DNA of 64,000 bases from RPQJ01 sp963700045 (GTDB taxonomy: Bacteria; Pseudomonadota; Gammaproteobacteria; Steroidobacterales; Steroidobacteraceae). Location of the stretch: contig CAVOWK010000006.1 in NCBI GenBank assembly GCA_963700045.1, forward strand, positions 35,803-99,802, given 5' to 3'. This document shows, piece after piece, positions 44,844-51,769 of the stretch. How positions within the stretch are numbered: position 1 is the first letter of the stretch; every line of letters begins with the position of its first letter. Below the pieces are notes generated by a model. It ran no database searches, had not been told where the DNA came from, and worked only from the letters and a program-made list of their open reading frames with translations. The translations under genes and the position numbers were made by a program.

Positions 44844-45305
44844 ATGTTCAAGTTCGAAAGCAGCTACAAGTCCGTTACGGCTCTGCTCGACGCGGATACC
44901 AAGACGCCGTTGAATGCGGACACGTTCGACGAGGAACTTTGGTTACTGCTAAACAGAAAGATCGATCGCCCTGAGGATCTGAAGAAGTACCCGGACCCTG
45001 TAGGGATCTACTTCGCTTCACGCTACGTGCAATGGGAAGTCGGCAACGGCGGCTTTACGCAGGCCGCAGAGAATGTCCCCGAATGGTTCGAACCGGCCGC
45101 GAGCGGCTATCAATCGCTAGGCAAGCCCAAGGCCGCCGCGTTGATCAAGAAGGCCATTTCCTTGCTGCAAACTGGAGACGGTGAGAGCCTGGAAGCCCAA
45201 CTCGAGGCGCTCGTCGAAGAGATCCCCACCGACGAATGGTGGATCGACCCGGCACGCGTCGAGTACGTTCGCAACCACCGAGACGCCTTCGAGGCTGTCC
45301 GTTAG
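44844..45305 (+). CDS. DMP19 / DUF4375-like protein
   Basis: 153 residues from ATG 44844 (AAAGGA upstream); a longer frame from 44715 would add a hydrophobic segment. The DMP19-like core is visible: YVQWEVGNGGFTQAAENVPE with a tryptophan-rich helix, YQSLGKPKAAALIKKA and a C-terminal WWIDPARVEYVRNH. DMP19-family proteins include DNA mimics, but the family is broad; function here is unassigned. The position in the accessory island suggests horizontal acquisition. Confidence 0.65.
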   Translation: MFKFESSYKSVTALLDADTKTPLNADTFDEELWLLLNRKIDRPEDLKKYPDPVGIYFASRYVQWEVGNGGFTQAAENVPEWFEPAASGYQSLGKPKAAALIKKAISLLQTGDGESLEAQLEALVEEIPTDEWWIDPARVEYVRNHRDAFEAVR

Positions 45306-45418
45306 GCGGGTGTCCGGACAGGGTCGACTGCCGAAGTCGCATGACCGCTTTCGGGCGCGGTAATATCGGCCATGAAACGCCATTCGCTCGGCTGAGATAT
45401 GACATGGAAGCGTAGGCC

Positions 45419-45709
45419 ATGAGGGGCGGCTACAGATGGATGATCCCGGCTGCCACTGCGGGCAGCATGGTCGCGGTGGCGTCAGCGTGGCTTTTCTATA
45501 ACGCAGCCCAGCAGAATGGGTCCTCGGGCACAGTGGTCCCATTTCTGGCGGCCGTGACGGTAGCCGGCGGGTTGACGTCAACTTCGATCTACTGGATCAC
45601 ACCAGACAATGAGCGAAGCCGATTGGACGCGTTTATCGGCGGGCTTGTTGCGGCGATTGTTGCAGCCGGGGTGCTGATCGTGATGCTCACCGCCCGCTTT
45701 GGTTCATAG
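45419..45709 (+). CDS. Small membrane protein, unknown
   Basis: 96 residues, mostly three predicted transmembrane helices (about 7-27, 40-60 and 70-92), with a polar loop TPDNERSRLD between the second and third. Initiated by ATG after TAGGCC. No family recognised. It is flanked by the DMP19-like and SUKH genes in the island, and may be an island cargo gene. Confidence 0.5.
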   Translation: MRGGYRWMIPAATAGSMVAVASAWLFYNAAQQNGSSGTVVPFLAAVTVAGGLTSTSIYWITPDNERSRLDAFIGGLVAAIVAAGVLIVMLTARFGS

Positions 45710-45744
45710 GCAACGATGCCGGGCAGTCGGTTGATCGACGAAAA

Positions 45745-46209
45745 TTGGGTGTGGAAGTGCGAGGATTGAGCTTCTCTGAACGAGCACCAGAAACGAATGA
45801 ACTCGCTGTAGTGCGGTTAGAGCGGGATCTATCAGTTCGCTTTCCAGACGACTACCGAGACTTTTTGCTCACGGTCAATGGTGGGAGGCCGAGCCTGAGT
45901 CATCTACGGTTCGAGCACGCAGGAGAGACCGACGTATTTCACGTTCAATTTTTCTTCGGAGTCGCGGACCCCGAGGTGTCTTGTGATTTGACCTGGAATG
46001 CTGAACTCACTCGCGAAACACGGCACCCTGCGATACTTCCGATTGCAAGGGATGACTACGGGTGCCTCTTCTACTTGACGGTGAGCGGTGCTCGAACAGG
46101 AGAAGTGCTGTTTGGCGGACTGCCGCAAGACGGGACTGTGAGCTACAGCCGCATCACCGGTAGCTTCAGCAGCTTCCTGGATATGCTTGGGGCGTATCCG
46201 ATCGAGTGA
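45745..46209 (+). CDS. SMI1/KNR4 (SUKH) family protein
   Basis: 154 residues from a TTG at 45745 (GTG at 45751 or 45757 are alternatives). The SUKH signature appears as LERDLSVRFPDDYRDFLLTV (about 27-46) followed by NGGRPS, then IARDDYGCLFYLTVSG and a C-terminal SFSSFLDMLG. Many SUKH proteins are immunity partners of polymorphic toxins; no toxin gene is seen next to it, so it may be an orphan immunity gene. The stop codon begins a short repeated sequence. Confidence 0.68.
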   Translation: MGVEVRGLSFSERAPETNELAVVRLERDLSVRFPDDYRDFLLTVNGGRPSLSHLRFEHAGETDVFHVQFFFGVADPEVSCDLTWNAELTRETRHPAILPIARDDYGCLFYLTVSGARTGEVLFGGLPQDGTVSYSRITGSFSSFLDMLGAYPIE

Positions 46210-46250
46210 CCGGTATGGGTCGTTCTCTGCCGTAGGACGTCCGCTTTCGG
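46206..46250. repeat. 45-bp dispersed repeat, copy 1
   Basis: This sequence, starting at the SUKH stop codon and ending GTCCGCTTTCGG, recurs at 49488-49532 with 38 of 45 bases identical. The short core CCGCTTTCGG is also present near 45343. It looks like a remnant shared by cassette or island units. Confidence 0.6.
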
Positions 46251-46470
46251 GGTGTGGCTCTCGCGGGACTGCGGGTTCGCTCCATGTTCACAAGTGGCCG
46301 TTGCCTCGCCCGCAAGTGATTGATTGAAGCCCGGATCGTGCAGCGTTCACGTGGGTTCGATTCCATCACCCGCTCCGAATTCGAATGACCAGACGGGCCC
46401 CGAGGAGCCTTCTGTGTTTCACGGCTCGTCATTCCAGTCGACGGCACGACCCGCTGCGGCCTTGTCCAGT

Positions 46471-46488
46471 TGTAATCGAACGATTACA
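46471..46488. promoter_or_regulatory. Palindromic operator of the toxin-antitoxin operon
   Basis: TGTAATCG AA CGATTACA, a perfect 8-base inverted repeat with a two-base centre, nine bases upstream of the toxin start codon. This is the usual place for autoregulation by an antitoxin or toxin-antitoxin complex, since the antitoxin has an HTH. The position would overlap the promoter or leader. Confidence 0.65.
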
Positions 46489-46496
46489 CTCGCGGC

Positions 46497-46793
46497 GTGT
46501 ACGTCATCAAGACCCTGCCCGAGTTCGATGCCTGGCTGAGGGGCCTGAGCGACAAGACGGCGCAGCGCCGGCTGGTCGCGCGACTTCGCAAGGCCTCCCT
46601 CGGCAACCTGGGTGACGTGAAGCCAGTCGGCAAGGGCGTCGTCGAGATGCGCGAGCACTTTGGCCCCGGCTGGCGCATGTACTTCACGCTGCGTGGTACC
46701 CAGTTGGTCGTGATGCTCGGCGGCGGCGCCAAGTCGTCTCAACGAGCGGACATCGTTACAGCGCAACAACGCGCCGCGATGATCGAGGAGTGA
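46497..46793 (+). CDS. RelE/ParE-superfamily toxin (HigB-like)
   Basis: 98 residues, GTG start, of the addiction-module killer group: YVIKTLPEFDAWLRGLSDKT, RRLVARLRKASLGNLGD, and VVEMREHFGPGWRMYFTLRG, the beta-sheet that in RelE/HigB toxins carries the basic catalytic surface. Such toxins cut mRNA at the ribosome. The gene comes before the antitoxin gene, HigBA-like order, and its TGA overlaps the following start region. Confidence 0.88.
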   Translation: MYVIKTLPEFDAWLRGLSDKTAQRRLVARLRKASLGNLGDVKPVGKGVVEMREHFGPGWRMYFTLRGTQLVVMLGGGAKSSQRADIVTAQQRAAMIEE

Positions 46794-46798
46794 TGATC

Positions 46799-47104
46799 AT
46801 GAAACGCAAGAAAACCAAGGCGAGTGATCTTCCGGAATTCGATCCGGCGGAGTATCTGGACAGCGACGAGGCGGTCGCCGAATACCTCACTGCCGTGCTG
46901 GCGGAGAACGACCCTGCGCTGCTGGCGGCAGCGCTCGGAGACATCGCTCGCGCAAGGGGTATGAGTGACATTGCGAAGTCGACGGGGCTCGCGCGCGAGG
47001 CTCTATACAAGGCGCTACGACCAGGTGCGCAGCCCAGGTTTGATACCGTTTCGCGCGTCTGCGCCGCACTCGGCGTGAGGCTGGTGGCTGAACCCGTATC
47101 CTGA
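46799..47104 (+). CDS. HigA-like antitoxin with HTH
   Basis: About 101 residues (MKRKKTKASDLPEFDPAEYL) from ATG 46799, eight bases after GAGGAG; ATG 46793 and GTG 46790 are in-frame alternatives. The C-terminal HTH is visible in ARGMSDIAKSTGLAREALYK and FDTVSRVCAALGVRLV, fitting the addiction-module antidote family that pairs with RelE-type killers. Likely binds the palindrome at 46471. Confidence 0.86.
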   Translation: MKRKKTKASDLPEFDPAEYLDSDEAVAEYLTAVLAENDPALLAAALGDIARARGMSDIAKSTGLAREALYKALRPGAQPRFDTVSRVCAALGVRLVAEPVS

Positions 47105-47482
47105 GTCAACCCTGATCGTCGAGCTGTCGCACGGGAAGCACACGCGGGCGACTGCTGGTACCTTCCGTTTGCGGGCAGTCGCGATTAAATGCGGCCGTTC
47201 GCGAATGGGTCAAGGCGGCCAGGAGCAGACGGATGCGATAGCGACCTGATAGCGGACGTATGAGAGTTCTGACGGCCCACCGCGTCATGCGGCCAGGGCT
47301 CGTGCGCTGACCCATAATCGCTGGCATAAACGAACGGTGGTTTAGTCCGATCAATGGCTTGCCGCGGAGACGGCCCCGATATGCGACATCGATGCGCCCA
47401 GATTCCCGGATCGATTGCCGCATTCGTGCGGCCTAATTGAAGTTTGGCGGCATCGCGCATACTCAGTCCCACGGAGGAACAC
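47105..47482. other. Intergenic stretch without a supported gene
   Basis: About 378 bases between the antitoxin gene and the cassette gene. Short reading frames exist on both strands but none has a ribosome-binding site or a recognisable protein. Immediately before 47483 is ACGGAGGAAC, the ribosome-binding site of the next gene. No attC-like site is recognised here. Confidence 0.55.
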
Positions 47483-48004
47483 ATGCCAACCGAACGTCCA
47501 TCCGCCGTCGCGCCCGTTTGCCTCGTCGTCGGTGCACTTCTCGGGCTGACGGGGAGTTTCGTTCCATCCGCTTCGATGCGCGCGCTGGCCTGGGGTATAG
47601 ATGGCACCGCCCTCGTCGTGGCGGCAGCACTATTGGCCGTTCACTGCCTTCGCCAGAACTACCAGTCCGTTGCCGCCGGGTTCCTGGTCTTCATCGCCGG
47701 TCAGACCTTGGTGCTGTCTGGTTCCGCGATGTCACTTGAGGCGAGTAGCCCACTCTTCGCCGCTGGTGCGGCGCTCTGGGCCGCAGCTCTCCTTCTCATT
47801 AGTGTCCCCGATGTCCTGCCACTGCCGGTGCGCGTCTTGGGCAGCGTCGCAGCACTGTTGTTTGCAGCGACCGCACTGCAGGTCTTTTCCGGTCGCAGTC
47901 TTACACCACTGTCGGAGCCGCTTCCGTTCTTTGCTTACCCTGTCTTTGTGCTCACCCTGTTTGGTTGGGCATGGTGGTGCCGGCGTCCCGCGCCCAGCGG
48001 GTAG
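47483..48004 (+). CDS. Membrane protein in an integron-type gene cassette
   Basis: 173 residues from ATG 47483 with an excellent GGAGG site. Five predicted transmembrane helices (CLVVGALLGLTGSFVPS, WGIDGTALVVAAALLAVH, AAGFLVFIAGQTLVLSG, AAGAALWAAALLLISV, VLGSVAALLFAATALQVF) and a short cytosolic end WCRRPAPSG. No family recognised. The stop is 17 bases before an attC site, the arrangement of a mobile gene cassette. Confidence 0.7.
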   Translation: MPTERPSAVAPVCLVVGALLGLTGSFVPSASMRALAWGIDGTALVVAAALLAVHCLRQNYQSVAAGFLVFIAGQTLVLSGSAMSLEASSPLFAAGAALWAAALLLISVPDVLPLPVRVLGSVAALLFAATALQVFSGRSLTPLSEPLPFFAYPVFVLTLFGWAWWCRRPAPSG

Positions 48005-48020
48005 TGCGGCGGAGAATGCC

Positions 48021-48080
48021 GCCTAACCCTTCGCTCAACCTGGAATGCCTGCGGCATCCGGGTTAGCTCAAACGTTAAGC
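48021..48080 (+). other. Integron attC recombination site (59-base element)
   Basis: R'' GCCTAAC (48021-48027) and R' GTTAAGC (48074-48080) match RYYYAAC and GTTRRRY and are complementary except for one base. Inside are L'' CGCTCAACC and L' GGTTAGCTC, complementary apart from one extra base on the L'' side, which would be the extrahelical base that orients IntI recombination. The centre GAATGCC/GGCATCC forms a further stem. Length 60 bp. No integrase or second attC is seen in the window. Confidence 0.82.
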
Positions 48081-48104
48081 GTCCGTATATGGACCCCACC
48101 CCAC

Positions 48105-48350
48105 TTTGCTAGCACTCCGTTTTCTGGCGACGAGGTACGACTGCTCACGTATATCCGGCCTCTGTCTGACCTCGATCAGTCGAGGTCGGGCCACGATGGG
48201 CTATTCGCGCGTCGGCTCCTCATTGCTTTCTCGGGCTTGTCGCCCTCAGACACTCTCAGGTTATGTCGACGCCGGTTCGACCTGTTCGCCATCCTTCGGA
48301 GTGCTCGCAACCGCGGTGATGTTCTCCTCGATCAGTTGGAACGCACGGCC
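48105..48350 (-). ncRNA. Candidate bridge RNA region of the IS110/IS1111 element
   Basis: The 246-base non-coding end lies downstream of the transposase, the side where IS1111-group elements encode bridge RNAs (IS110-group elements place it upstream). It contains a perfect hairpin GACCTCGA-TCAG-TCGAGGTC at 48168-48187 plus weaker stems. Target- and donor-binding loops were not computed. Confidence 0.45.
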
Positions 48351-49382
48351 TCAGGCCGCCACGCGCTCCGGTTCATAGTTCGCTCCATGCCTCAGCATCG
48401 CCCAGGCGACCCGGGCGGTCTTGTTGGCGAGCGCCGTCACAGCGACGTTCGGATGTGAGCGCTCCGCGAGCGCCAAGGCCCAGCGACTGATCCGATCCGT
48501 CCTGCCTGGCGCCGTGCGCAACGCCGAGCGTGCGCCGTGGATCAGCAGCGTGCGCACGTACTTGTCGCCGCGTTTGCTGATGCCCAGCAGCTTCTCCTTG
48601 CCGCCCGAGCTGTGCTGCCGAGGCGTCAGTCCCAGTGCCACCGCCAGATCACGACCGTTGCGGTACTGCCTCGCATCGCCGACCAGCGCGTACAGCGCGC
48701 TGGCGATCAACGGGCCAATGCCGTTGATCTGCATGAGTCGCCGGACGGGCTCGTGCTCACGAGTGATCGCGGCGACTTCCTGATCGAGCTCGCGCACCCG
48801 CTCGTCGAGTTGCTTCAGATCACGGTACAAGCCGGCCAGCAGCGATCGGAAGCGTACGGTCAGGCCATTCTCCGCATCCTCCAGCCATTGCGGCACCGCT
48901 CGCCGCAGGGAGCTGATCTGTTGAGGCGCCACCAGACCGTACTCGTACACAAGCCCGCGCAACTGGTTGGCCTTCGCCGTCCGCTCCCGGATCAGGCTCG
49001 ATCGCACGCGATGCACCGCTTGCAGATCCTGCTGCTCGACGGTCTTCACCGCCACGAACCGCATGCTCGGCCGGCTCATCGCCTCGCAGATCGCCTCGGC
49101 ATCGTTCGCGTCGGTCTTGTTCGACTTCACGTACGGCTTCACGAACTGAGGGGCGATCAGCTTCACCCGATAGCCTTTGCACTGCAGCAGTCGCGCCCAG
49201 TGATGCGCGCTGCCACAGGCCTCCATGCCGATCTCGGCGCCTGGCTCGACGTCGCGCTCCAGATCCGCGATCCATCGGCTGCGCTTCAAACGCTTGCACC
49301 AGGCCGGGCGCTCCGCCCGATCCACGCCGTGCACCTGGAAGACCTGCTTGGCCAAATCCACACCCACGCGAGTAAGCTTCAT
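48351..49382 (-). CDS. IS110-family transposase (DEDD recombinase)
   Basis: 343 residues. N-terminal RuvC-like DEDD domain with GVDLAKQVFQVHGVD (first Asp, residues 7-21), GMEACGSAHHW (Glu), and the SNKTDANDAEAI motif. The C-terminal Tnp_20 domain is visible as INGIGPLIASALYALVGDA, LAVALGLTPRQHSSGGKEKL, with the catalytic serine region, and LLIHGARSAL. The frame is intact. RNA-guided recombination is known for this family; target choice here is discussed under the element. Confidence 0.95.
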   Translation of the reverse strand: MKLTRVGVDLAKQVFQVHGVDRAERPAWCKRLKRSRWIADLERDVEPGAEIGMEACGSAHHWARLLQCKGYRVKLIAPQFVKPYVKSNKTDANDAEAICEAMSRPSMRFVAVKTVEQQDLQAVHRVRSSLIRERTAKANQLRGLVYEYGLVAPQQISSLRRAVPQWLEDAENGLTVRFRSLLAGLYRDLKQLDERVRELDQEVAAITREHEPVRRLMQINGIGPLIASALYALVGDARQYRNGRDLAVALGLTPRQHSSGGKEKLLGISKRGDKYVRTLLIHGARSALRTAPGRTDRISRWALALAERSHPNVAVTALANKTARVAWAMLRHGANYEPERVAA

Positions 49383-49487
49383 GACGACCCCTCCTCGTTC
49401 CGTGACTGGTGATTACACACCTCCAGTCTGGCACTCGATGCCGTAGGAGTGGGGAGGGGTCCATCCCATTGCTTTTCGGCGCGGTCG

Positions 49488-49532
49488 GTGACCGCTATGG
49501 GTCGTTTTTCACCGTACGGCGTCCGCTTTCGG
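49488..49532. repeat. 45-bp dispersed repeat, copy 2
   Basis: 38 of 45 bases match copy 1 at 46206-46250, including the ends GTGACCG and CGTCCGCTTTCGG. Placed just outside the IS110-type element, it may mark the downstream remainder of the interrupted unit. Confidence 0.6.
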
Positions 49533-49645
49533 CATATGGCGCGTACCAGCACGAGCTACCCACACCGGTGACCAAGCCAGGAAAACTTCCTGGTCGCGAC
49601 ACATGCGCCGCGGTTCATGCGATGTGGTCTCGTCGAGGTTGACCA

Positions 49646-49721
49646 GGCGTTCGTTGCGGATCTTCTCCGGGCGAGAGTGTCTGCCTTTCCGCTCGCCCGG
49701 AGAAGATCCGCAACAAACGCC
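49646..49721. repeat. 30-bp inverted repeat (long hairpin)
   Basis: Arms 49646-49675 and 49692-49721 are complementary in 29 of 30 bases around a 16-base loop. It lies 34 bases beyond the stop of the DUF4136 lipoprotein gene and no T-tract follows, so it could be a stable 3' end for that transcript or a palindromic repeat unit. It is the outer border of the accessory island. Confidence 0.8.
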
Positions 49722-49755
49722 CTCACCAACCGTCCCTGGGTCGATATTCCCAGCG

Positions 49756-50316
49756 CTAGCGCACCGGAAAGTCCGCCATCGCCAGCGCGACGGCCTGGTT
49801 GATGGCTGCGGGTTCGACGCTGCCTTTCGTCATCTTGCCGGAGACGCGGCCCTGCCAGACTTCGACGTTGCGGGCGGTGTCGATGGCGTGCACGACGAGC
49901 GTGCCTTCGGTGAAGTTGCGGACGCTCGGGCTGCCCATGCTGACCGAGCCACCCATGTTGCCGCCCCAGCTGCCGACACCGATGCCGACGCGCACGGGAT
50001 TATTCTCGAGCTTCTCTGCCTTAGTAGTCTCGTAGGCGATGCGCAGGTCCGGCGTCGTGCCGGCAGGCGCCTCGACGTAACCCTTGCGCTTCATCACGTC
50101 GACGACGGCGGTGCGGATGTTCGCGTCGAGCAGTTTGAGCGGCGCGTCTCCTGCGTCGACTGCGCCGCCTGCCGTCCAGCCGAACGTCTTGAAGTTCGAG
50201 AAGTTGACGCTCGGGTCGCGCATCGTGTCGGGCTTCGGCGGCGGCGAAGCGCAGCCCGCGACGAAGCCGGCCACCGCGGTGGCAACGACGATGGTGCGGA
50301 CGAGTCGTGCAAACAC
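49756..50316 (-). CDS. DUF4136 family lipoprotein
   Basis: 186 residues with a lipobox AGFVAGCAS (Cys about 22) after a hydrophobic signal, so attached to the envelope. The domain begins DPSVNFSNFKTFGW and contains LDANIRTAVVDVMKRKGY, IAYETTKAEK and GTLVVHAIDTARNVEVWQGR, typical of DUF4136. Function unknown. Four bases separate it from the cytochrome c5 gene on the same strand, so they are co-transcribed. Confidence 0.85.
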   Translation of the reverse strand: MFARLVRTIVVATAVAGFVAGCASPPPKPDTMRDPSVNFSNFKTFGWTAGGAVDAGDAPLKLLDANIRTAVVDVMKRKGYVEAPAGTTPDLRIAYETTKAEKLENNPVRVGIGVGSWGGNMGGSVSMGSPSVRNFTEGTLVVHAIDTARNVEVWQGRVSGKMTKGSVEPAAINQAVALAMADFPVR

Positions 50317-50320
50317 CCGT

Positions 50321-50830
50321 TTACTGCGCCTGGCTGACCAGGTAATCGACGGCGTTCATGACCGACTGGTCGCTCAGGTCCGTGCGGCCACCCTTCGGCG
50401 GCATGTAGCCCGCCTTGCCCTGGAAACCCTCGAGCGAATGCTTGTGCAGCAGGTCGATGCCCTGCGCGATGCGCGGCGCCCACGCGGCCTTGTCACCCGT
50501 CTTGGGCGCGCCAGCGACGCCGGCGCCATGGCATGCGGTGCAGACCTGCTGGTACACCTGCTCACCCGGCAGGTCGACGGCCGCTGCAGTCGGGGCCGCC
50601 GCAGGCGGTGCCAGCGCCGAGTTGTCCTGACCCGCGACCGCGACGCGCCCGACCGGTGCGATGCGCGCCAGGGTTTCCTCGACTTTGCGCGGGTCCTCGT
50701 CGTGAAACTGTTTCGAAGTCCGGTCGGAGATCCTGCCCGCCAGCACTATCAGGCCGATGGTGATGGCAGCGAGGATGCCGAGGATCAGCATGAAGGTGTC
50801 GAAAAACTTGCGATCGTGCTCTGCACTCAC
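50321..50830 (-). CDS. Cytochrome c5-like membrane-anchored c-type cytochrome
   Basis: 169 residues with an N-terminal transmembrane helix (about 12-31) and a periplasmic cytochrome domain with the haem site CTACHG (about 97-102) and an axial methionine in AGYMPPKGGRTDLSD, as in cytochrome c5. A low-complexity Ala/Pro linker lies between helix and domain. Likely shuttles electrons to a terminal oxidase. Located upstream of the tRNA-Arg gene in the opposite direction. Confidence 0.88.
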   Translation of the reverse strand: MSAEHDRKFFDTFMLILGILAAITIGLIVLAGRISDRTSKQFHDEDPRKVEETLARIAPVGRVAVAGQDNSALAPPAAAPTAAAVDLPGEQVYQQVCTACHGAGVAGAPKTGDKAAWAPRIAQGIDLLHKHSLEGFQGKAGYMPPKGGRTDLSDQSVMNAVDYLVSQAQ

Positions 50831-50949
50831 GGTCGAACTCCGGACGGCGGTTTTGACGAGGCCGCGAAGTATAACGTGCGGATCTGGTTGCGGCGCACCC
50901 CGCGGCGTGGAGGCAGGGCGAGGTGGCCAGGACTCCGGCCGGGCCTAAA

Positions 50950-50978
50950 TGGACGCGCAGGGACCCCGGCGCTATGAT
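50950..50978 (+). promoter_or_regulatory. Predicted promoter of tRNA-Arg
   Basis: TGGACG (50950-50955) and TATGAT (50973-50978) with a 17-base spacer, 27 bases upstream of the mature tRNA 5' end. The -10 matches 5 of 6 consensus bases. Confidence 0.65.
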
Positions 50979-51005
50979 TCGCGCCCCTTTTCGGGGTCCA
51001 GTCAG

Positions 51006-51082
51006 GCGCCCGTAGCTCAGTTGGATAGAGTGTCGCCCTCCGAAGGCGAAGGTCACTGGTTCGAATCCAGTCGGGCGCGCCA
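51006..51082 (+). tRNA. tRNA-Arg (anticodon CCG)
   Basis: Cloverleaf of 77 bases: acceptor GCGCCCG/CGGGCGC, D-arm with TAGCTCAGTTGGATAGAG, anticodon stem with loop CTCCGAA (anticodon CCG, reading CGG), TTCGAATC T-loop and encoded CCA. It reads common CGG codons in this GC-rich genome. The IS3-type element is 54 bases further on, not within the gene. Confidence 0.95.
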
Positions 51083-51197
51083 CCCATCGTCGGTCCATAC
51101 CGGACTCATGGGTCACGGATCATTCCACCCCCCAGTGGCAGGATAGTTGTCGCCTCGATCATTTTTGCGCTCACGGAGGAGCCAGTGGAGACGTGCG

Positions 51198-51686
51198 ATG
51201 ACCAGAGCCTATTCTCCGGCCTTTAAGCGAAAGATGGTTGAACGGCTGATTGGGGGTGATTCGATCAGCGCATTGCAGCTCTCCAAGGAGACTGGACTTC
51301 GTCAGCAGAACCTCTCGCGCTGGCTTCGGGAGGCGCGTAGCGTGCCTTGCATGGCACCCAACCAACCTGCGCCGGGGCGATGGACGGTGAAGCAGAAGGC
51401 TCGACTATTGGCTGATGCGGCGGAGTTTGAAGGGGATCGGCTCGTGGCTTACCTTGAGACCAAGGGCGTGACGCTGGCGGAGTTCGAGCAATGGCGGGTT
51501 GCGCTGGAAGGCGATCCAGCGTCGGTTGCCACGGCGAAGCGCATTCGACGACTCGAGCGCGAATTGGCTCGTAAGGACAAGGCCTTGGCCGAGGCCGCCG
51601 CGTTGCTCGTTCTAAAAAAAACGATCGACAGTCTGTATCAGGACAGGAACGAGGACGACGATACCCTCGCCGCGAGCGACAGGTAA
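51198..51686 (+). CDS. IS3-family transposase OrfA
   Basis: 162 residues of DNA-binding protein with an N-terminal HTH (TRAYSPAFKRKMVERLIGG, ALQLSKETGLRQQNLSRWLR) and a C-terminal leucine-rich coiled coil (RIRRLERELARKDKALAEAA). The run LLVLKK is encoded over the A8 site. ATG 51198 has GGAG-like sequence upstream. It gives OrfA alone or, after -1 frameshifting, the OrfAB transposase. Confidence 0.88.
   Translation: MTRAYSPAFKRKMVERLIGGDSISALQLSKETGLRQQNLSRWLREARSVPCMAPNQPAPGRWTVKQKARLLADAAEFEGDRLVAYLETKGVTLAEFEQWRVALEGDPASVATAKRIRRLERELARKDKALAEAAALLVLKKTIDSLYQDRNEDDDTLAASDR
51614..51621 (+). promoter_or_regulatory. A8 slippery site for -1 programmed frameshift
   Basis: Eight As read as A_AAA_AAA in the orfA frame. 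Slipping back one base continues NDRQSVSGQERGRRY and joins an uninterrupted -1 frame to OrfB with no stop. This is the standard mechanism for making the active IS3-family transposase. Confidence 0.8.
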
Positions 51687-51769
51687 TCCTCGATTCGCTC
51701 GACACCGCGCAGTCGTCCGGTGCGCGATTAGCGCAAGCCTGCCAAGTCATCGGGATCTCCGCCCGCACG

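Larger units (their letters stand above)
48089..49464 (-). mobile_element. IS110-family (IS1111-group-like) insertion sequence
   Basis: Bounded by inverted repeats of 16 bases (ATGGACCCCACCCCAC at 48089-48104; the opposite at 49449-49464, 15/16 matching). IS1111-group repeats are subterminal, so the true ends may be a few bases outside. The transposase gene occupies 48351-49382, leaving about 80 bases on its 5' side and 246 on its 3' side. The left end is eight bases after the attC R' site; a copy of the 45-bp dispersed repeat begins 24 bases past the right end. Confidence 0.75.

Noticed and set aside
45301..45307. GTTAGGC at the end of the DMP19-like gene as an attC core site
   Set aside because: It matches GTTRRRY but no L'/L'' or R'' partner is nearby, so a chance match within the stop codon region is more likely.
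47106..47423. Minus-strand 105-codon frame after the antitoxin gene
   Set aside because: No ribosome-binding site, no family, Arg-rich; treated as non-coding.
49383..49755. Protein-coding frame between the IS110 transposase and the DUF4136 gene
   Set aside because: Contains the IS end, a 45-bp repeat and a long inverted repeat; short frames have no support.
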